Positions 48,257-60,445 of a stretch of 64,000 bases of DNA are shown here, piece after piece. Position 1 is the stretch's first letter. Each line of letters opens with the position of its first letter. The stretch covers positions 2,604,001 to 2,668,000 of the forward strand of contig LUGG01000003.1 in NCBI GenBank assembly GCA_001683735.1. Direction: 5' to 3'. Under the pieces are notes generated by a model that had not been told where the DNA came from, made no database searches, and saw nothing but the letters and a program-made list of their open reading frames with translations. A program made the translations under genes and the position numbers. Source of the stretch: Grifola frondosa (taxonomy: Eukaryota; Basidiomycota; Agaricomycetes; Polyporales; Grifolaceae).

Positions 48257-49458
48257 CTGCAGTGACATGAACGTCGTGAGTGGCCTTGCATTGCATCGGC
48301 TGAAGAAACAGCTCACTATGAGATGGAGGGGATGGTTGCAGATGGCACAGGTCGGTGTATAAATTGAAATGAGAGATACGGAGGAACAGCCAGCCCTTTA
48401 TACTCAAACCTTGCCGCCCAAATCGTCATGTTGCCTCACCAGATTGTTTCACTGCTCCATCATATATCAAGACTTGAAGTGGATGGAAGAAATAGCTGTG
48501 AACACCTCGACGAGAATGACTGACAGCAGCAGTATCCACAGTCGGCATCCGCTAGTAGAATTGCTGCCGTGGGGTAACTCACAGCCCGCTCGGAAGCAGA
48601 AGTCTGCATCACGATGTTTCTGTTCTGTTTGAGCCAAATGGGAAGGGTAATCTCTTTGCTGTATGAGCACGCCAGAGCATCAGCTGCGATGCAAATTTAC
48701 CTCTGTCCTTCCATAGTGAACATTTTTCAAAACATGTCGGAAGGCGTCTACAGGCATCCGTCTGGGCCTATCAGAGATTATGCTCGGGTCATTCACAAAC
48801 GGTGGCAGTATGCATGTAGATAAATGCATCTGTGAGCCTTTCGCTTAGAGTGAGCACCCTCACATCGCTCCACAGAAAGAGGAGGGCTCGAACATACAAT
48901 GATTGACTCCACAGCGTCAGGCTGCGCTTGAAGACACATGTAGTAATTCATGTGTTGAGAGTGAGCCACACGGCAGAGGTAAATCGTTTCGATGGTGATT
49001 GCGTTCGCATGTCGGCCATCATCCAAGCAAGCGAAGCCGGATTGTGGTACCAACATCTCCGAGCCCTGCGGAATTACTAGATCCGTGGAGAGTGGAGTGA
49101 TGAAGTGGTGGGAAATGATATAGGAGCAATGCAGTGCACTGAGATGATGCTGCACCTGAGCGTAGTCCGCAGAAAATACCCTTGAAAAAATATCGAAGCC
49201 TGTGTCCCGAACTGAACAAACAAGTGGGGTGGCACGAAAGACGATGTTTCACATAATGTAAAAAGATTACCTTTACTTTCTTCGAACGAGCACGCCGCTT
49301 TCAAGGCCAGCAAGATAAAACATTGACATATTTGGTTAACTTACATACTCTCGACGCTTGATAGAGCCCCACAAGTATTGCGATGCAGAGTTATCGATAC
49401 GAATAGTACAATACATTTGGGCTATACACAAAGCTGGAGGCGAGGATCCCGATGCGAG
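48257..49458. other. Spacer of 1.2 kb, promoter of the small secreted protein
   Basis: Lies between the 3' end of CACTIN and the start of the small secreted protein, both minus. The TATA-like box near 48400 belongs to the latter. A 120-codon minus frame (48793-49155) is open but without signal peptide or motifs, and I could not build an exon model from it. Confidence 0.4.
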
Positions 49459-51898
49459 CTATTTGCGGTAGAACTACATATATCTCGATTAGTTTGAGGA
49501 GAAAGTGACATAAAAACAAGACTCACATTGCGGCGGAAGTTGAACCATAGTGATAAGCAGCCCCGGTCAAAACTGCTTCGGAAACCACTTGATTTTCGAG
49601 TGAGTACTACGAACATGGGAGGGGACAAAAAGCAATCTCACCGTTTGTGAGAGAACTCCCATTCCCGGTTAACGATCCTGAACGCAATATCCTCGTATGG
49701 AGGACCCGCTGTGAAATGGAGCAATACAGTCTCGTCATTGCCAGGCTCTTTGACGATCTTGTACGTGGGCGCCTTGGACTTGTCGATGAGATCAGGGTAG
49801 AAGATATTGAACTACACAGGTCCAGTTAGGATAGACACGTCATCTAAAATGCTGAACAGCACGAACCTTGTATCCCTGCACAACTTTGGGCGGAGGATTA
49901 TCCGTACTAAACGCACGGTCATGACGAAGTGTGCATGATATAAATAGGGACACCCACTCATAATGCGTTTGATTGTACTTGTTCCATTCATAACCCGTGT
50001 GCACTCTGTTGAAGTAACGGGGCTTGCGCGGACGATACTTGTCCTCCCAATTATACGTGGTAGGATTCACAATGTTCTCCTCGATATTAAATAGCTCCTC
50101 TTCTTCGTCGAGTTCTCGCTCGGCTTCCGCACGATAGAGCGCTTCCGAAGCAAGGTCTGCGCCACTCGGTGCTTCAATATCCTGAACTTCAACGGGAGCT
50201 TCTGTGCTCTTCGGGACGAATCTCGAGCCAGCGACAGCACGACGTTGTTGCATCTGATTTATCGAATGAGTACAGCAGTTATAGACTAACGATGTCAATA
50301 CTCACAAGATACCGAAGGTCCTCCAATGTCGTTACAATGTCGACCTGTCGATCTTCGTGATGCAGCTTCCTAATATCGAGCAATTCCGGACTCATTGACC
50401 TGTCGTACGGCTCCACTTCCTCCGCAGCCTCTTGCTCGGAGCTACCGACAACAGGAATAATATTACGATGCTCGCCCGCTGAAGCCGATTTGGCAACACC
50501 GGCCAACAACTCCTCTTGTGCTTGCAAAGCTTCGTCTCGTTGCCGCTTCCGAAGCTGTTCAAGGCGATTGCGGACAACAACCTCGTGAAGGCTCTTCAGC
50601 TTCGCCTGATGAGGAAAGTAAATTAAAGTCCGAACAACATGGGCTATCGATGCTAACCTTTGCTTTCCATACCAGTAATTTCTTAAGCAAGCCTTCCCAA
50701 TAGTCTACATCTATCGGTTCGCCACTGGAAAGCTTCGCTTGAACCTGCTTCTGGAGGGCAACTAGATGGTCATAGGATTTTCCTTGAAGCAGAGCGGTGA
50801 TGTCCGCTTCTACCGCAGCGGCTGCTTCAGCACCCATGCGCTGTGTTGCTTTTATACGGTCCAATTGATCTTTGCAGATAACCATCATATTCTAGAAAAG
50901 TGAGTAAAGAGCAATTTATAACAAATATGAATGGTACGTACTGTCCAGAACTCGATGTTCACCTCGGAGAGCTCCAGGCTTAGATAGCGTTCAATGTCAT
51001 TGTGCAATTCCTCCACTTGTTCAGGAGTGAGACTCTGAATAAGCGTCAATATTTATATGAGAAAGGGGACATGGAAAAACTCACGTCAATGATGTTATAC
51101 GGCTCATCGAGGTCGATCTCCAGTCCGTCTGCATCGAGTTCCTTGTCCTCTTCTTCGATCGGGTTGACATACCGTAAATTGAGGGCAAGGAAATCAACTG
51201 CTTTGGCCCTTTTCTCCTTGAGACGTATAATCGCCCTCGTCCGCTCCTGTTCGAGTTGGAAACCCTCCTCTTTTGACAGCCAATCAGCCATTTGAGCTGA
51301 CTCCGCCAACCTCTGCATCCTCACTTCTTCTTCTTCCCTGATCTTCTGCTCTGCTTCTCTTTCCGCACGCCGTTTGTTCAACTCTCCAGCTCCTCCTTAG
51401 CCTCTTGCCGCCTGATAGCTTCCCTTCTCTGCGCCTCCGCAATTGACAAGCCTTGCTTCCGCTCTTGCTCGTTTTTCTTGTGCCAGCGGAATTGCTGGCC
51501 GAGGTTGACATCGTGGAAAGGATTGTCAGTCGCGCTGTATACGCTCAATTCGGCTACTTTGCGAGCTTCTTCCTCTTCCCTTGCTCTTCGTTTCTCCGCC
51601 TTGCGAGCCTTTCTCTCCTCTGATTTGTCGCGTTTGCGCCTGTGTACATCGTTATGACATCCAACCAAGAAGTAAAGGATATCACCTACTTCTTCTTCTC
51701 CCTTTCTACACTGTGGCTTCGATCTCTACGACGACGCGATGATTCTGGTTCTCTGTCGCGACTCTTGCTCCTGGATAGACGACGGCTTCGTGGCGCGTCG
51801 TTATCGTCATACCGTGAACGTCTTCTGCCTGGAGACCTGTCGCGACGACGGTCATCGTCTCTCGGACGGGGAGAAGTGGAGCGGGAATGTCTTGCCAT
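49459..51898 (-). CDS. CACTIN: CACTIN splicing-associated protein
   Basis: Nuclear protein bound to the spliceosome and needed for efficient splicing and genome stability (Cay1 in fission yeast). The N-terminus (51898) is an RS/RD-rich domain (RHSRSTSPRPRDDDRRRDRS). Next is a coiled-coil stretch of Arg/Glu/Lys including NPFHDVNLGQQFRWHKKNEQ, then the conserved mid-domain DLDEPYNIID, LSSGEPIDVDYWEGLLKKLL and MVICKDQLDRIKATQRMG, then NWEDKYRPRKPRYFNRVHTG with YEWNKYNQTHY. The C-terminal cactin domain has PPPKVVQGYKFNIFYPDLID, GPPYEDIAFRIVNREWEFSH, SFDRGCLSLWFNFRRN and the terminal FYRK. Near 51382-51386 the frame jumps by one base between EAKEELE and LNKRRAERE with no room for an intron. About nine exons. 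Confidence 0.92.
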
Positions 51899-52060
51899 GA
51901 TGGAGGTGAAAGTCGTTGTGAACAAACTTGTACAAACTGGTTACATTATGGGCGCTTATAGATCTATTACTCGGCGATCGACTCATCTCCGAGTCCGACT
52001 TCCTTCAGGCTGCTGGCATTATATTACTGTACTATTAGCTTTTCACTTCGCTCGGTCGTG

Positions 52061-54371
52061 ATGGCTTTGTGGCGGCCTCGTAATATGCGAATATTTACTC
52101 GGTCTCTCCGAACGCAGGCCCGTTATGACTATGTTCCACCGCAGAACGATGTTGGTAACGCGCCATTCTTTGCAAGGCCAGCAGGATTAGCTACTCCTCG
52201 ACAGGTATATTTAGATCGCCTGAATGAACTGCAGGGATGGTATTGACAGTCTCATGGCAGCTGGTTCAATACCTGGATGAGTACGTCGTCGGACAAGAGA
52301 ATGCGAAGAAGGTGCTCTCAGTCGCGTACGTCGTTGTAACCCATTGCTCTACGAGGCTGTGATTCTCAAGTCGCTAAAGCGTCTTCAATCATTACAATCG
52401 AGTTCATGCAAACTACCTATCCGCGGAAAGTTTCAGATCGGACGAATATACATCAGAGGAACGTTCGTATATTAGCTGCATTTTTGTCTAATTCATTCCG
52501 CAACGTATTGCAGCACCAGTTGGCGTTCAATCTACGCACCTATATCCCCATCCTTATCGCATTCCCATTCCCTCACTTCAAGCTCGCAATCCGTTGCCTC
52601 TCTTTGAGAAGAGCAACGTTTTGGTAATGTACGGCTGCTTCGTGTCTGTCTCTCTGCATCTAATGCCTTGCTTTTATACAGCGGACCAACAGGTTCAGGT
52701 ATGTCTAAGCAGCCCTTCATCTGGCTTTATGATTGACAGCTCTCAGGCAAGACATTGCTGGCAAAGACCTTGGCTAAGGTGCTCAATGTCCCCGTTCTCC
52801 GTGAGCGATGCAACGTCCTTTACACAGGTACGCCCCATTTTCTAGTGTGACTACAGCATTGACATGCCATAATTAGGCAGGCTGTTAGTACCATTTGCTC
52901 CATATTGGACTCCCATAGTGATCACTGGCCTCGATATAGATGTCGGGGATGACGTTGACAGTTGTATCCAACGTCTGGTATGTCTGTTGGCAAGCAATTT
53001 TATACATTTAACGTGAATGTTTTATTTCAGCTGATAGCCGCGAATTGGGATCCACATCGCGCCAGGTCAGTCTAGTTATCACCTTTTTCCTGCGCTACTC
53101 ACGAGAATGCGCTACAGTATGGGCATCGTTTACATTGATGAGGTAGACAAGATTGCTAGGAAAACTGGTGGCGGCAGCGAGGGTACTCGAGACGTTGGAG
53201 GCGAAGGGGTGCAACAGGCACTATTACGCATGATGGAGGGCTCCGTCATTACAGTCCAGGTTAAAGGCTCCCCCAGTGCTTCCCCAACTCAGGGAGTCGA
53301 TGGCGATCCTAGATCCGGGCAGAAGAATCAAGGTGTCCGTGAGCATCTGTGAATTTTAATGTCGTTGAACGTAGTGATAACCGTTGTCCGATTTCATAGC
53401 AAGGCCCGATTCATATGCCATCGATACATCTAATGTCCTCTTCATCCTCAGCGGTGCGTTCGTAGGCCTCGAGGAGATCATTAAACGACGTGTTGCGAAA
53501 GGGGTCAGTTCTTTCATGGTCAAGGAATCGCTCTAGATAATGATGTCAGTTGCGCTAGTCGATAGGCTTTACGGCCAATCTGTCCTCGACATCTGAAGAT
53601 ACATCAAGCTCACCGTTTCCATTTTTCACACCCAACAAGGTCGATACCCTGCAGCATACTGAACCTCACGGTGCACACACAACTATCTTTCTTGTCTATG
53701 CGCAAACTTATATTTCAAAATTTTGTAAACTTTGCAGACCTTGTCAAATATGGGTATGCCGGTCTTTACTTTCATGGTAACCCGACTGATCGTCCACTAG
53801 CTTCATCCCAGAGTTCATCTCTCGGATGCCCACGATCACGACGTTATCGCCACTGACACCGTCTGACCTGAGACAGGTACTCACCGAAGTCAGAGGGTCC
53901 CTCGTCTCTCAGTATACAGCCCTGTTCGGCTATTCTGGTATTGAGATCAGGTTCACCAGTGCGGCCTACGACGAGATCTGTCGGAAGGCTGCTGAACGCG
54001 GCGGTGGTGCCAGAGGATTACGCGGTATCATGGTATGTCTAATCATCTCCAATCTACGCATGTAGGCTCATGCACAATCCAGGAATCTCTTCTGCTGGAG
54101 CCAATGTATGAAGCACCGTGAGTGTTGTCAGAAACTGTTCTCAAGGTATGTCACTGATTATAGCACTTCGCAGTGGATCGGTACGTCTCCAATGCGTTCT
54201 ACTGGTTTTCGGTTTCCCTTAGCAAGCCATCAGCACATACGACATGTTCTGATCACTGATGCTGTTGTCCGACGCGAGCGACCTGCAATGTACTGGAGTA
54301 ATGGCGAAGGCCCTAAAATGTGGGCAGCATGGGCAGAGGCCGAAGAGCGGTATATGAATGGCAAATTATAA
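52061..54371 (+). CDS. MCX1: Mitochondrial ClpX-type AAA+ unfoldase (MCX1)
   Basis: AAA+ protein unfoldase of the mitochondrial matrix. Exon 1 (from 52061) encodes an Arg-rich presequence ([20 protein letters not shown]) and TPRQ, then [20 protein letters not shown] begins the ClpX N-part. There is no zinc-binding domain, as in yeast Mcx1. Walker [21 protein letters not shown] is split by two introns; then [20 protein letters not shown], Walker [57 protein letters not shown], and [32 protein letters not shown]. The run CCCC at 52790-52793 puts the [10 protein letters not shown] block out of frame by one base. About 13 introns, with a probable 17-base exon at 54164-54180. Ends EERYMNGKL at 54371. 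Confidence 0.88.
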
Positions 54372-54600
54372 TTCACGTTAACCAGTGTATCAGTGTAATC
54401 TCAGGGATTTTGATGTTGTACTGTATAACACGATGTACTGTATGCGAGGGGAATGATACAGATGGTGACGAGAGCTGTGAAATTACCTTGGAAGGCAGAA
54501 AGAGAACCGTAAAAAAAGAAAATCACACGTCTATACAAGGCCAACCCATCTTATTGTAAGATGTATCGCGAGGCCACAGATTGAAGAGATGACGATGAGT

Positions 54601-55519
54601 TCAAGCTTCCTCAGCTTTGGACTCTTCCTTCTTCTCCTCTGCGGACTGTGCCTTCTCTGCGGGAGGCTCCCCTTCGACAGCCTCCTTTTTCTCAGCAGGA
54701 GCTTCCTCAGACTTCTTCTCTTCTACAGCAGGTGCAGAGGCAGGAACGACACCGGCAGCAATGTCTGCATTCGTCTTCTGCGCTTTCTCGAAGGCAACCT
54801 TGAACTGCAGGGCATCTGTGGAGGTAAATTAGACATAGAAGTAGAGAAGGGCGCGCAACACGAGGCTCACTCTCTGCGTTGGCGAACCGGATGGCAAGGG
54901 TTTCGGAAGTGGGGGGCGACTCGGAGTAGTCGGCAGCAACTTTCCAGACCCAGCTTCTGTCCGATCCGATGTTGGGCTGCAGCCGCATGTCGGGGGTGAC
55001 TGAGACGGGTAGTCATGTAGTAGGTAAAGAAGGCACATGGAAGGCGAACTCACTCGCATGATTGGCACAGACTTTGTAGGTCTTATCGCGCCTCATCACT
55101 AGCCGAACCTTCTTCGTCTCCTTGTGTGCAAGTAGGCGGACATCACCTGTGCCGCGCTCCTTCCACTCTGAAGACTCGGTCACAAACCTGAAGAGCTTCG
55201 CACGCCTATGCAAAAGGGCAGAGAGCGGATATCACCATCAGAACAATCAGATATCGGAAGAAGAAAGATCGGCACGCACATTTTGAAGAGGACGTCCTCG
55301 TCTTCCTCCATTGTCTTCGTTTCGACCTGCTCGGTGAGCTTGATCACCGGCTCGTATTGGGGATCATGCTCATCCTCCTGTCGCGCGCAAGTCAAAGCTA
55401 TTAGCGAATAATCCTCTAGTACTGGGATAGTGGCGCGATCTTTGACGCTCGCATGCTTGCCCAGGAAGAATGAGACGCACCCGAGGAGCAAGAGCATCGG
55501 TGATAGCAGATTCTGACAT
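54601..55519 (-). CDS. YRB1: Ran-binding protein 1 (RanBP1/YRB1)
   Basis: Cytosolic protein that binds RanGTP and promotes its hydrolysis, dissociating karyopherin complexes such as those of KAP120 in this window. Start ATG 55519 in a short first exon ([13 protein letters not shown]), then [30 protein letters not shown] and across an intron [40 protein letters not shown], then [20 protein letters not shown] and [16 protein letters not shown]. This is a full Ran-binding domain. The last exon is a Lys/Glu/Ala-rich tail ([20 protein letters not shown]). About five exons, a normal length for RanBP1. EMP24 starts divergently 227 bases upstream. Confidence 0.92.
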
Positions 55520-55745
55520 GATAGATCGGGGTATTGGTTGAGAGGGGAGAGATGAAGTAAGAGCAAGACGAAGATGAAAGGAAGGATCACGAAAAGCAGA
55601 AGAGAAAGGTCGAGTCGCGTGTGTCCAATCCCTTTGCTCCTACAAGGACCCCGAAGCCGCATTATTGTGATTCGGGGTCTTCCTTCACGTGTCAATGCAC
55701 TTGCTGTACTCGGCGTCTCGGACTACCTGATCACACTCGACGACA

Positions 55746-56615
55746 ATGCCACGACAATATACCCTTATGCTTTCTACAATGTGGATGTCGCTGTTTTTCG
55801 TTCTTCCGGCTCTTGTTTCTTCTCATATGATTGAAGTCCCTGCGTCCAAGAAAGAATGCTTCTTTGAGGACCTACACATTAATGATAAAGTACAGGCAAG
55901 CTCTTCCATGGCCTCAATCCCATACTTATGCATCCTAGATGACGGTCACGTATCAAGTGGGAGGTGGCGGCCACCTAGACATTGACTTCTGGGTGAGTGC
56001 TGCTTCACCGACGTTGCATTATGCACTCACCCGAAGACCCAGCTTGCGGATCCAGACAACCATGCTCTTGGGAAACACCTGAAGCAATCCACCGGGACAG
56101 TCTCTATCACAGCCAAGAAAGATGGTCGGCATGAGTATTGCTTCTCAAACCAAATGAGCACGGTGGTCGACAAGATGGTCAGGTGCGTATAGTCTCTGCC
56201 ACCTACGAATCTGGCCTTGATTTTCCTATTTATCATTTAGCTTCAACGTTCATGGAGTCATCTATGTTGACGACGATGGTTTGTTTCTATACCCTGGTCC
56301 CTAATTTATTTGACCTGCTTTCTCATAGATATCATTTCCCCCATTGAACGCGAGATTCGGTCGCTTGCGAATGGTCTCACGACAGTCAAGGATGAGCAGG
56401 AGTACATTGTTGTCCGCGAGCGGACACATCGGAACACAGCAGAATCGACGAATGCTCGAGTGAAGTGGTGGTCGGTATTACAGGCAGGCGTCCTCTTTAC
56501 GGTGGTGGCATGGCAAGTGTACTATCTGAAGGTGCGCGGGGTTCCTCAATATTTCATATGCGTGACAATCTAATACTTGTCCCAGTCGTTCTTCGAAGTA
56601 AAACGTGCTTTCTAA
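55746..56615 (+). CDS. EMP24: p24-family cargo receptor EMP24 (TMED2-like)
   Basis: Type I membrane protein of COPI/COPII vesicles between ER and Golgi. Six exons (55746-55889, 55939-55992, 56043-56182, 56241-56278, 56329-56531, 56586-56615) sum to 609 bases, 202 residues. Features in order: signal peptide (WMSLFFVLPALVSSH), GOLD domain beginning KKECFFEDLHINDK with GGHLDIDFWLADPDNHALGK and GRHEYCFSNQMSTVVDKMVS, coiled coil with EQEYIVVRERTHRNTAESTN, one membrane span SVLQAGVLFTVVAWQVYYL and a short cytosolic tail KSFFEVKRAF, with the FF and basic pair used for coat binding. The tail resembles TMED2/Emp24 more than other p24 classes. Confidence 0.9.
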
Positions 56616-57024
56616 TATCGGGTGACATGAGCACGCGTAATAGATATTATTTATGTCTCCTTTGTTCTTGTTGCATCTTCAGCGAGTTTTCCTTTCCGGC
56701 TTACTTTGCCACCGAGTGGAAAATCATTTCACTTCAGCAACACTTCTAGATTCTGTTGGTCGCCAGCCGAACTCGAATGGAGTTTGGCTCAAACACGTTG
56801 GGCACTAGAGATGAATGTCATAGGATACTAGTTAAACATCGGTGTGTCAAGGTATAGTGCACTTTACAACAGATGTGATGGGACGTCGACGTGGCAGACA
56901 TAATCAATAGAGAGGAGGTCATGATAGTCGTGAACTGCTAACATAAAATCGAGGATACAAATATCAAAAGGGAGGTCCCTGCCTCCTTGAAGTACATATA
57001 ACTTCTAGTGGGTACGAACTTTTA
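56616..57024. other. Convergent 3' spacer EMP24 / kinesin-8
   Basis: About 410 bases with no supported gene. It holds the 3' flanks of both genes. Confidence 0.4.
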
Positions 57025-60000
57025 TCATTTCCACAACGGTCTTGAACCCCCCGCGCTCCGGAAACTAACTTCCATGCTTGCGTTAGGATCAAATGCTTTG
57101 AACCGCATTGACCCATTCAGTCTCGCACTGGACACCGCGAGCAGTGACATTCGCTTGGGCCTCTTTGCCGGCGACCGTTCCCCAATCTGCACCCGCCGTG
57201 GGCCCCCATTGACACTCTTCGAGAGAGCCTGCGATCCGCTACCCGAGTCGTTTGCTTCGCTGGACCGTGGCGACAACTGCGGGATCATGCTGGACCGCCT
57301 CCGCGGTCGCTCGCTGCGCTGAGGCCCAATATTCGAACGGCGTCGGTTGCTCTTTGCAGCAATGCCGCCGCCAGTCTTCGATGACATTGGCATCCGCTTG
57401 CTCGGGCTGTTATGGTGGCGATCGCGACCTTTCGGAACGTGCAATGTGTCAGAACCGCTCGAGGAGCCTTCTGCAGGCGAGGGAGCGCGGTTCATGTTGC
57501 GGTCTGATAGTGGCGATGCTCGTCTGGGTGATCCCTGACTTGCTGCGGCGTCCTCATCATCCTCTGCCAGACTGCCAAGCACCGAGCCTCTCGATCGCGA
57601 CTTCAGGAAGGTCGGGTCCAAACGACTGGCGCGGGGCCGTTTCCCATGTGTGCGGATCGCGGACGACGTGGGTGCTGAAGACGAGGCGAAGCTCAAGTTC
57701 ACACTGTCCTCCGTCTTCTCATCTTCCCATTCGCTCTCCGACCCGCCGATTGATATGTTTCGACGAAGCGAGGGTACTGAGGGAAGTGAAGAGATGCTGG
57801 AGCCCGAGTCTGCAGGTGTGATTGAGATAACAACTTCTGGCGTCGATGTAGTCCCAGCGTCGTCAATATCACCCTGCCCAGCCAAGTCCTTCCACTGCAC
57901 GCCCTTCTTTTTGCCCGGGGCTTTGTCCGACACACGTCTATATGGAGCCGGTGCCATGCTTGAGCGCAATGACTTTCGTGGACTCTTGTGCGACTTCCGG
58001 AGTGGAGAGCCTCCAACAGATGAACCGTAAGACGACGAGCGCCTCGACACATTGGCCTTCGTCTGCTGAGAGACAACGGGGCCTGAAGTGACACGACCGA
58101 TACCAAGGCTGGATGGATAGCCCTTGAAGCTGTGGAGAGATGTTCCCTGAGGACGAGGGCTGACGGCATAATCGGCGATAGAATGTCCAAGGAGGGCCTT
58201 GAACGCCTCGTCGTTGCTATCCGCCACATTCTTCAGTGACGATGCGAGTGCCTTAGCAGTCGCCTCGATGCTGTCCCGTCCCTCCTCGGTGGACGACCGC
58301 AGCGCCCGGCTGGCTTCGTTGAGCATCACCGTGCACCTGCTCACCATCCCGACGAGGCTCATCACGGTCTCTGCCTGGTTGGCGACGGCATCCTTCAGTG
58401 CCTCCTGGCCCGCCTCTGCCTTCACGCGTTCCATGTCGGCCTTGTGCCAGCGCGCGTCGAGCTTGACGTTCTCCACGCTCACATCGTCCAGCTTGTCGGA
58501 CCGCCGCTCGCTTACGGCACGCAGCGTCGCCTCGAACATCGCGCCGGAGTTGCCCGCCTTCTGCACGCGCACGTTGAGCGCAGAGTCCGTCTTGAGCACC
58601 TGCTCTTCGGGGCCTGCGAGTGCCTGCAGGAGCCCGCGCTCCGCCTCGAGGTCCGGGGAGAGCGGCGACGATGCTGCCTGTGCGTCGAGCTGCGCGAGGC
58701 GCACACGTAAAACCTTGAGCTTCGCCTGTGCAACGGCGATCTTGCCCGCACAAGTCGCACCGTCGGATCGATCGTGTATGTCTGTTCGGCCTTGAGCTGT
58801 AGATCGCTTTTCGCCTTCTCGATTTCCTGCGCTGCTTCCTTTTTCCTCCTCCGCTCCTTCTCTGCTTCCACATCGCGTTTCCCGGCGAGCTTCTCTTTGA
58901 GCTCGCGGACCTCGAGGTTGAGCCGGTTGATCGCCTCGACGTACTGCCCGACGTGGCGGTCGACGTTCACGACGTTGCGCGTGACGACCTTCGTCTTGAT
59001 CTTCGTCGCGCGCTCCGCATACACGAGCGTGTTATGCGTATCGTCAAAATGCGCCGACGTCGGCGCGACGCACACGATCATGACCGTCTTGCAGTTCCCG
59101 CCGAGCGAGAACTTGAGCAGGCGCGTGAGCTTGCTGTTGCGGTACGGCACGTGGCGGATCGCGCCGCCGCTCTCGCACAGCGCGTTGATGCAGTTCCCGA
59201 GCGCGAGCAGGCTCTTGTTGATGTTCGCGCCCTCGACCATGCGCTGCCCCATGTTCGTCGTCGCCGCCGCGCGCTCGCTCCCCGCGAGGTCGATGATCGA
59301 CAGCGTCGCCATCGTGCGCTGCTCCGTGAGCGACGCGGTGCGCGGCGACTGCGTGACGTGCACCTGCAGCACCGCGTGCGAGCGCGACGACGTCTCGTTC
59401 GCGTGCGTCGGCGACTGCGTGCGCCGCGAGTTCCCCAGTAGCACGATCTGCTTCACCTCGTCCGCGCTCGTCGGGCGCAGCTCCGCGAGCCCGACGACCT
59501 TCACGGCCTTGTCTTCGCGGATCTGCAGGCCGCCGCGCGGCGTGGGTGTCCGGGCTCCGCGAGGAGGTCCCGGATCTCCTCGTTGTATATTTCGAGGAAC
59601 GTCACGACGACATCGACGTTGTGGTCCTCCCTGCGGTCCTCGATCTCCTGGAAGGATCCGCCATGGTGAGGTAGATAATCCCCGGGTCGCTGTCCGTACC
59701 GCTAATAGTATGCGTCTTGCCACAGCCTGTGGCCTGCGCGCGCATAGCCAGAAAAAGAGGTTAAGACGGGGGGGGAAGGGAGGGCGGTAGCACTCACACC
59801 ATAAGCGAATATCGTAGCATTAAACCCGTCCAATAAATTACGCAGCAGCGGCTTCGCAGTGGACTCGTACACGTCCTGTTGGCGCGCAGCGTGAGTGAGC
59901 ACGCGGTCAAAGATGAAGCGGCGGTCCTTGTAGCGTTTCGTGCCGGGGGGCATGAACCCGCGCTCGACGAACGCGCGCGTCTGGTCTTTCTCCTGGGGAT

Positions 60001-60265
60001 CGAACGTGAGCACGCGGTCGTCCACGATCTGCACGATGTCGCGCAGCGGCGCGGTGGTCGCGGCGGAGCGACCGCTCGGGGTGGAGAGCGCGCCGTCCCC
60101 GCGGATGCAGGCGTCGTACGTCGGCTGCGGCAGGCGTGCAGACTCCCATGCGGTCGGGGGCGCACGCGGACTGGGTTGCGGGGTGAGCTTACCGTGTGCA
60201 GCGCGCGCGGAGAGAGACAAAGGACCGGGCTGACCTGCGACTGTGATGGTGCCCGCGGCGACCAT
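57025..60265 (-). CDS. KIP3: Kinesin-8 (KIP3/KIF18-type) motor, with frame slips
   Basis: Microtubule plus-end motor that shortens microtubules and positions the spindle. Start 60265. The motor domain opens RDIVQIVDDRVLTFDPQEKD and DRRFIFDRV, typical of kinesin-8. An intron splits IFAYG from ATGCGKTHTISG (P-loop). Further motifs are VTFLEIYNEEIRDLL, switch I NETSSRSH, switch II LSIIDLAGSE, and YRNSKLTRLLKFSLGG with NTLVYAERATKIKTKV. The neck and coiled coil follow (AINRLNLEVRELKEKLAG), and a long basic, Ser-rich tail of about 500 residues ends at 57025. Conserved blocks lie in different frames around 59651-59656, 59550-59553 and 58764-58768. Each needs one added base and none fits an intron. 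The 180-base spacer to URA4 is shared. Confidence 0.85.
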
Positions 60266-60445
60266 GGCGATAGATATAAAATTTCAGAGTTTTTGGCACG
60301 TCTGCGTGAGCGGTGGGTGGTGCGGGCGGGCGGGAGGTTGGAGACAGGTGTTGTTGAGAGAGGCGTTGTTAGAGACAGGCGGTTGAACGAAGAGTCAACC
60401 AAACAGGCTGCACGCGTCGGCCACGTGATCGCGCAGGTCTGTATC

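Noticed and set aside
58444..59790. Long plus-strand frames opposite kinesin-8 (up to 338 codons)
   Set aside because: Antisense shadows caused by high GC at third positions of the motor-domain codons.
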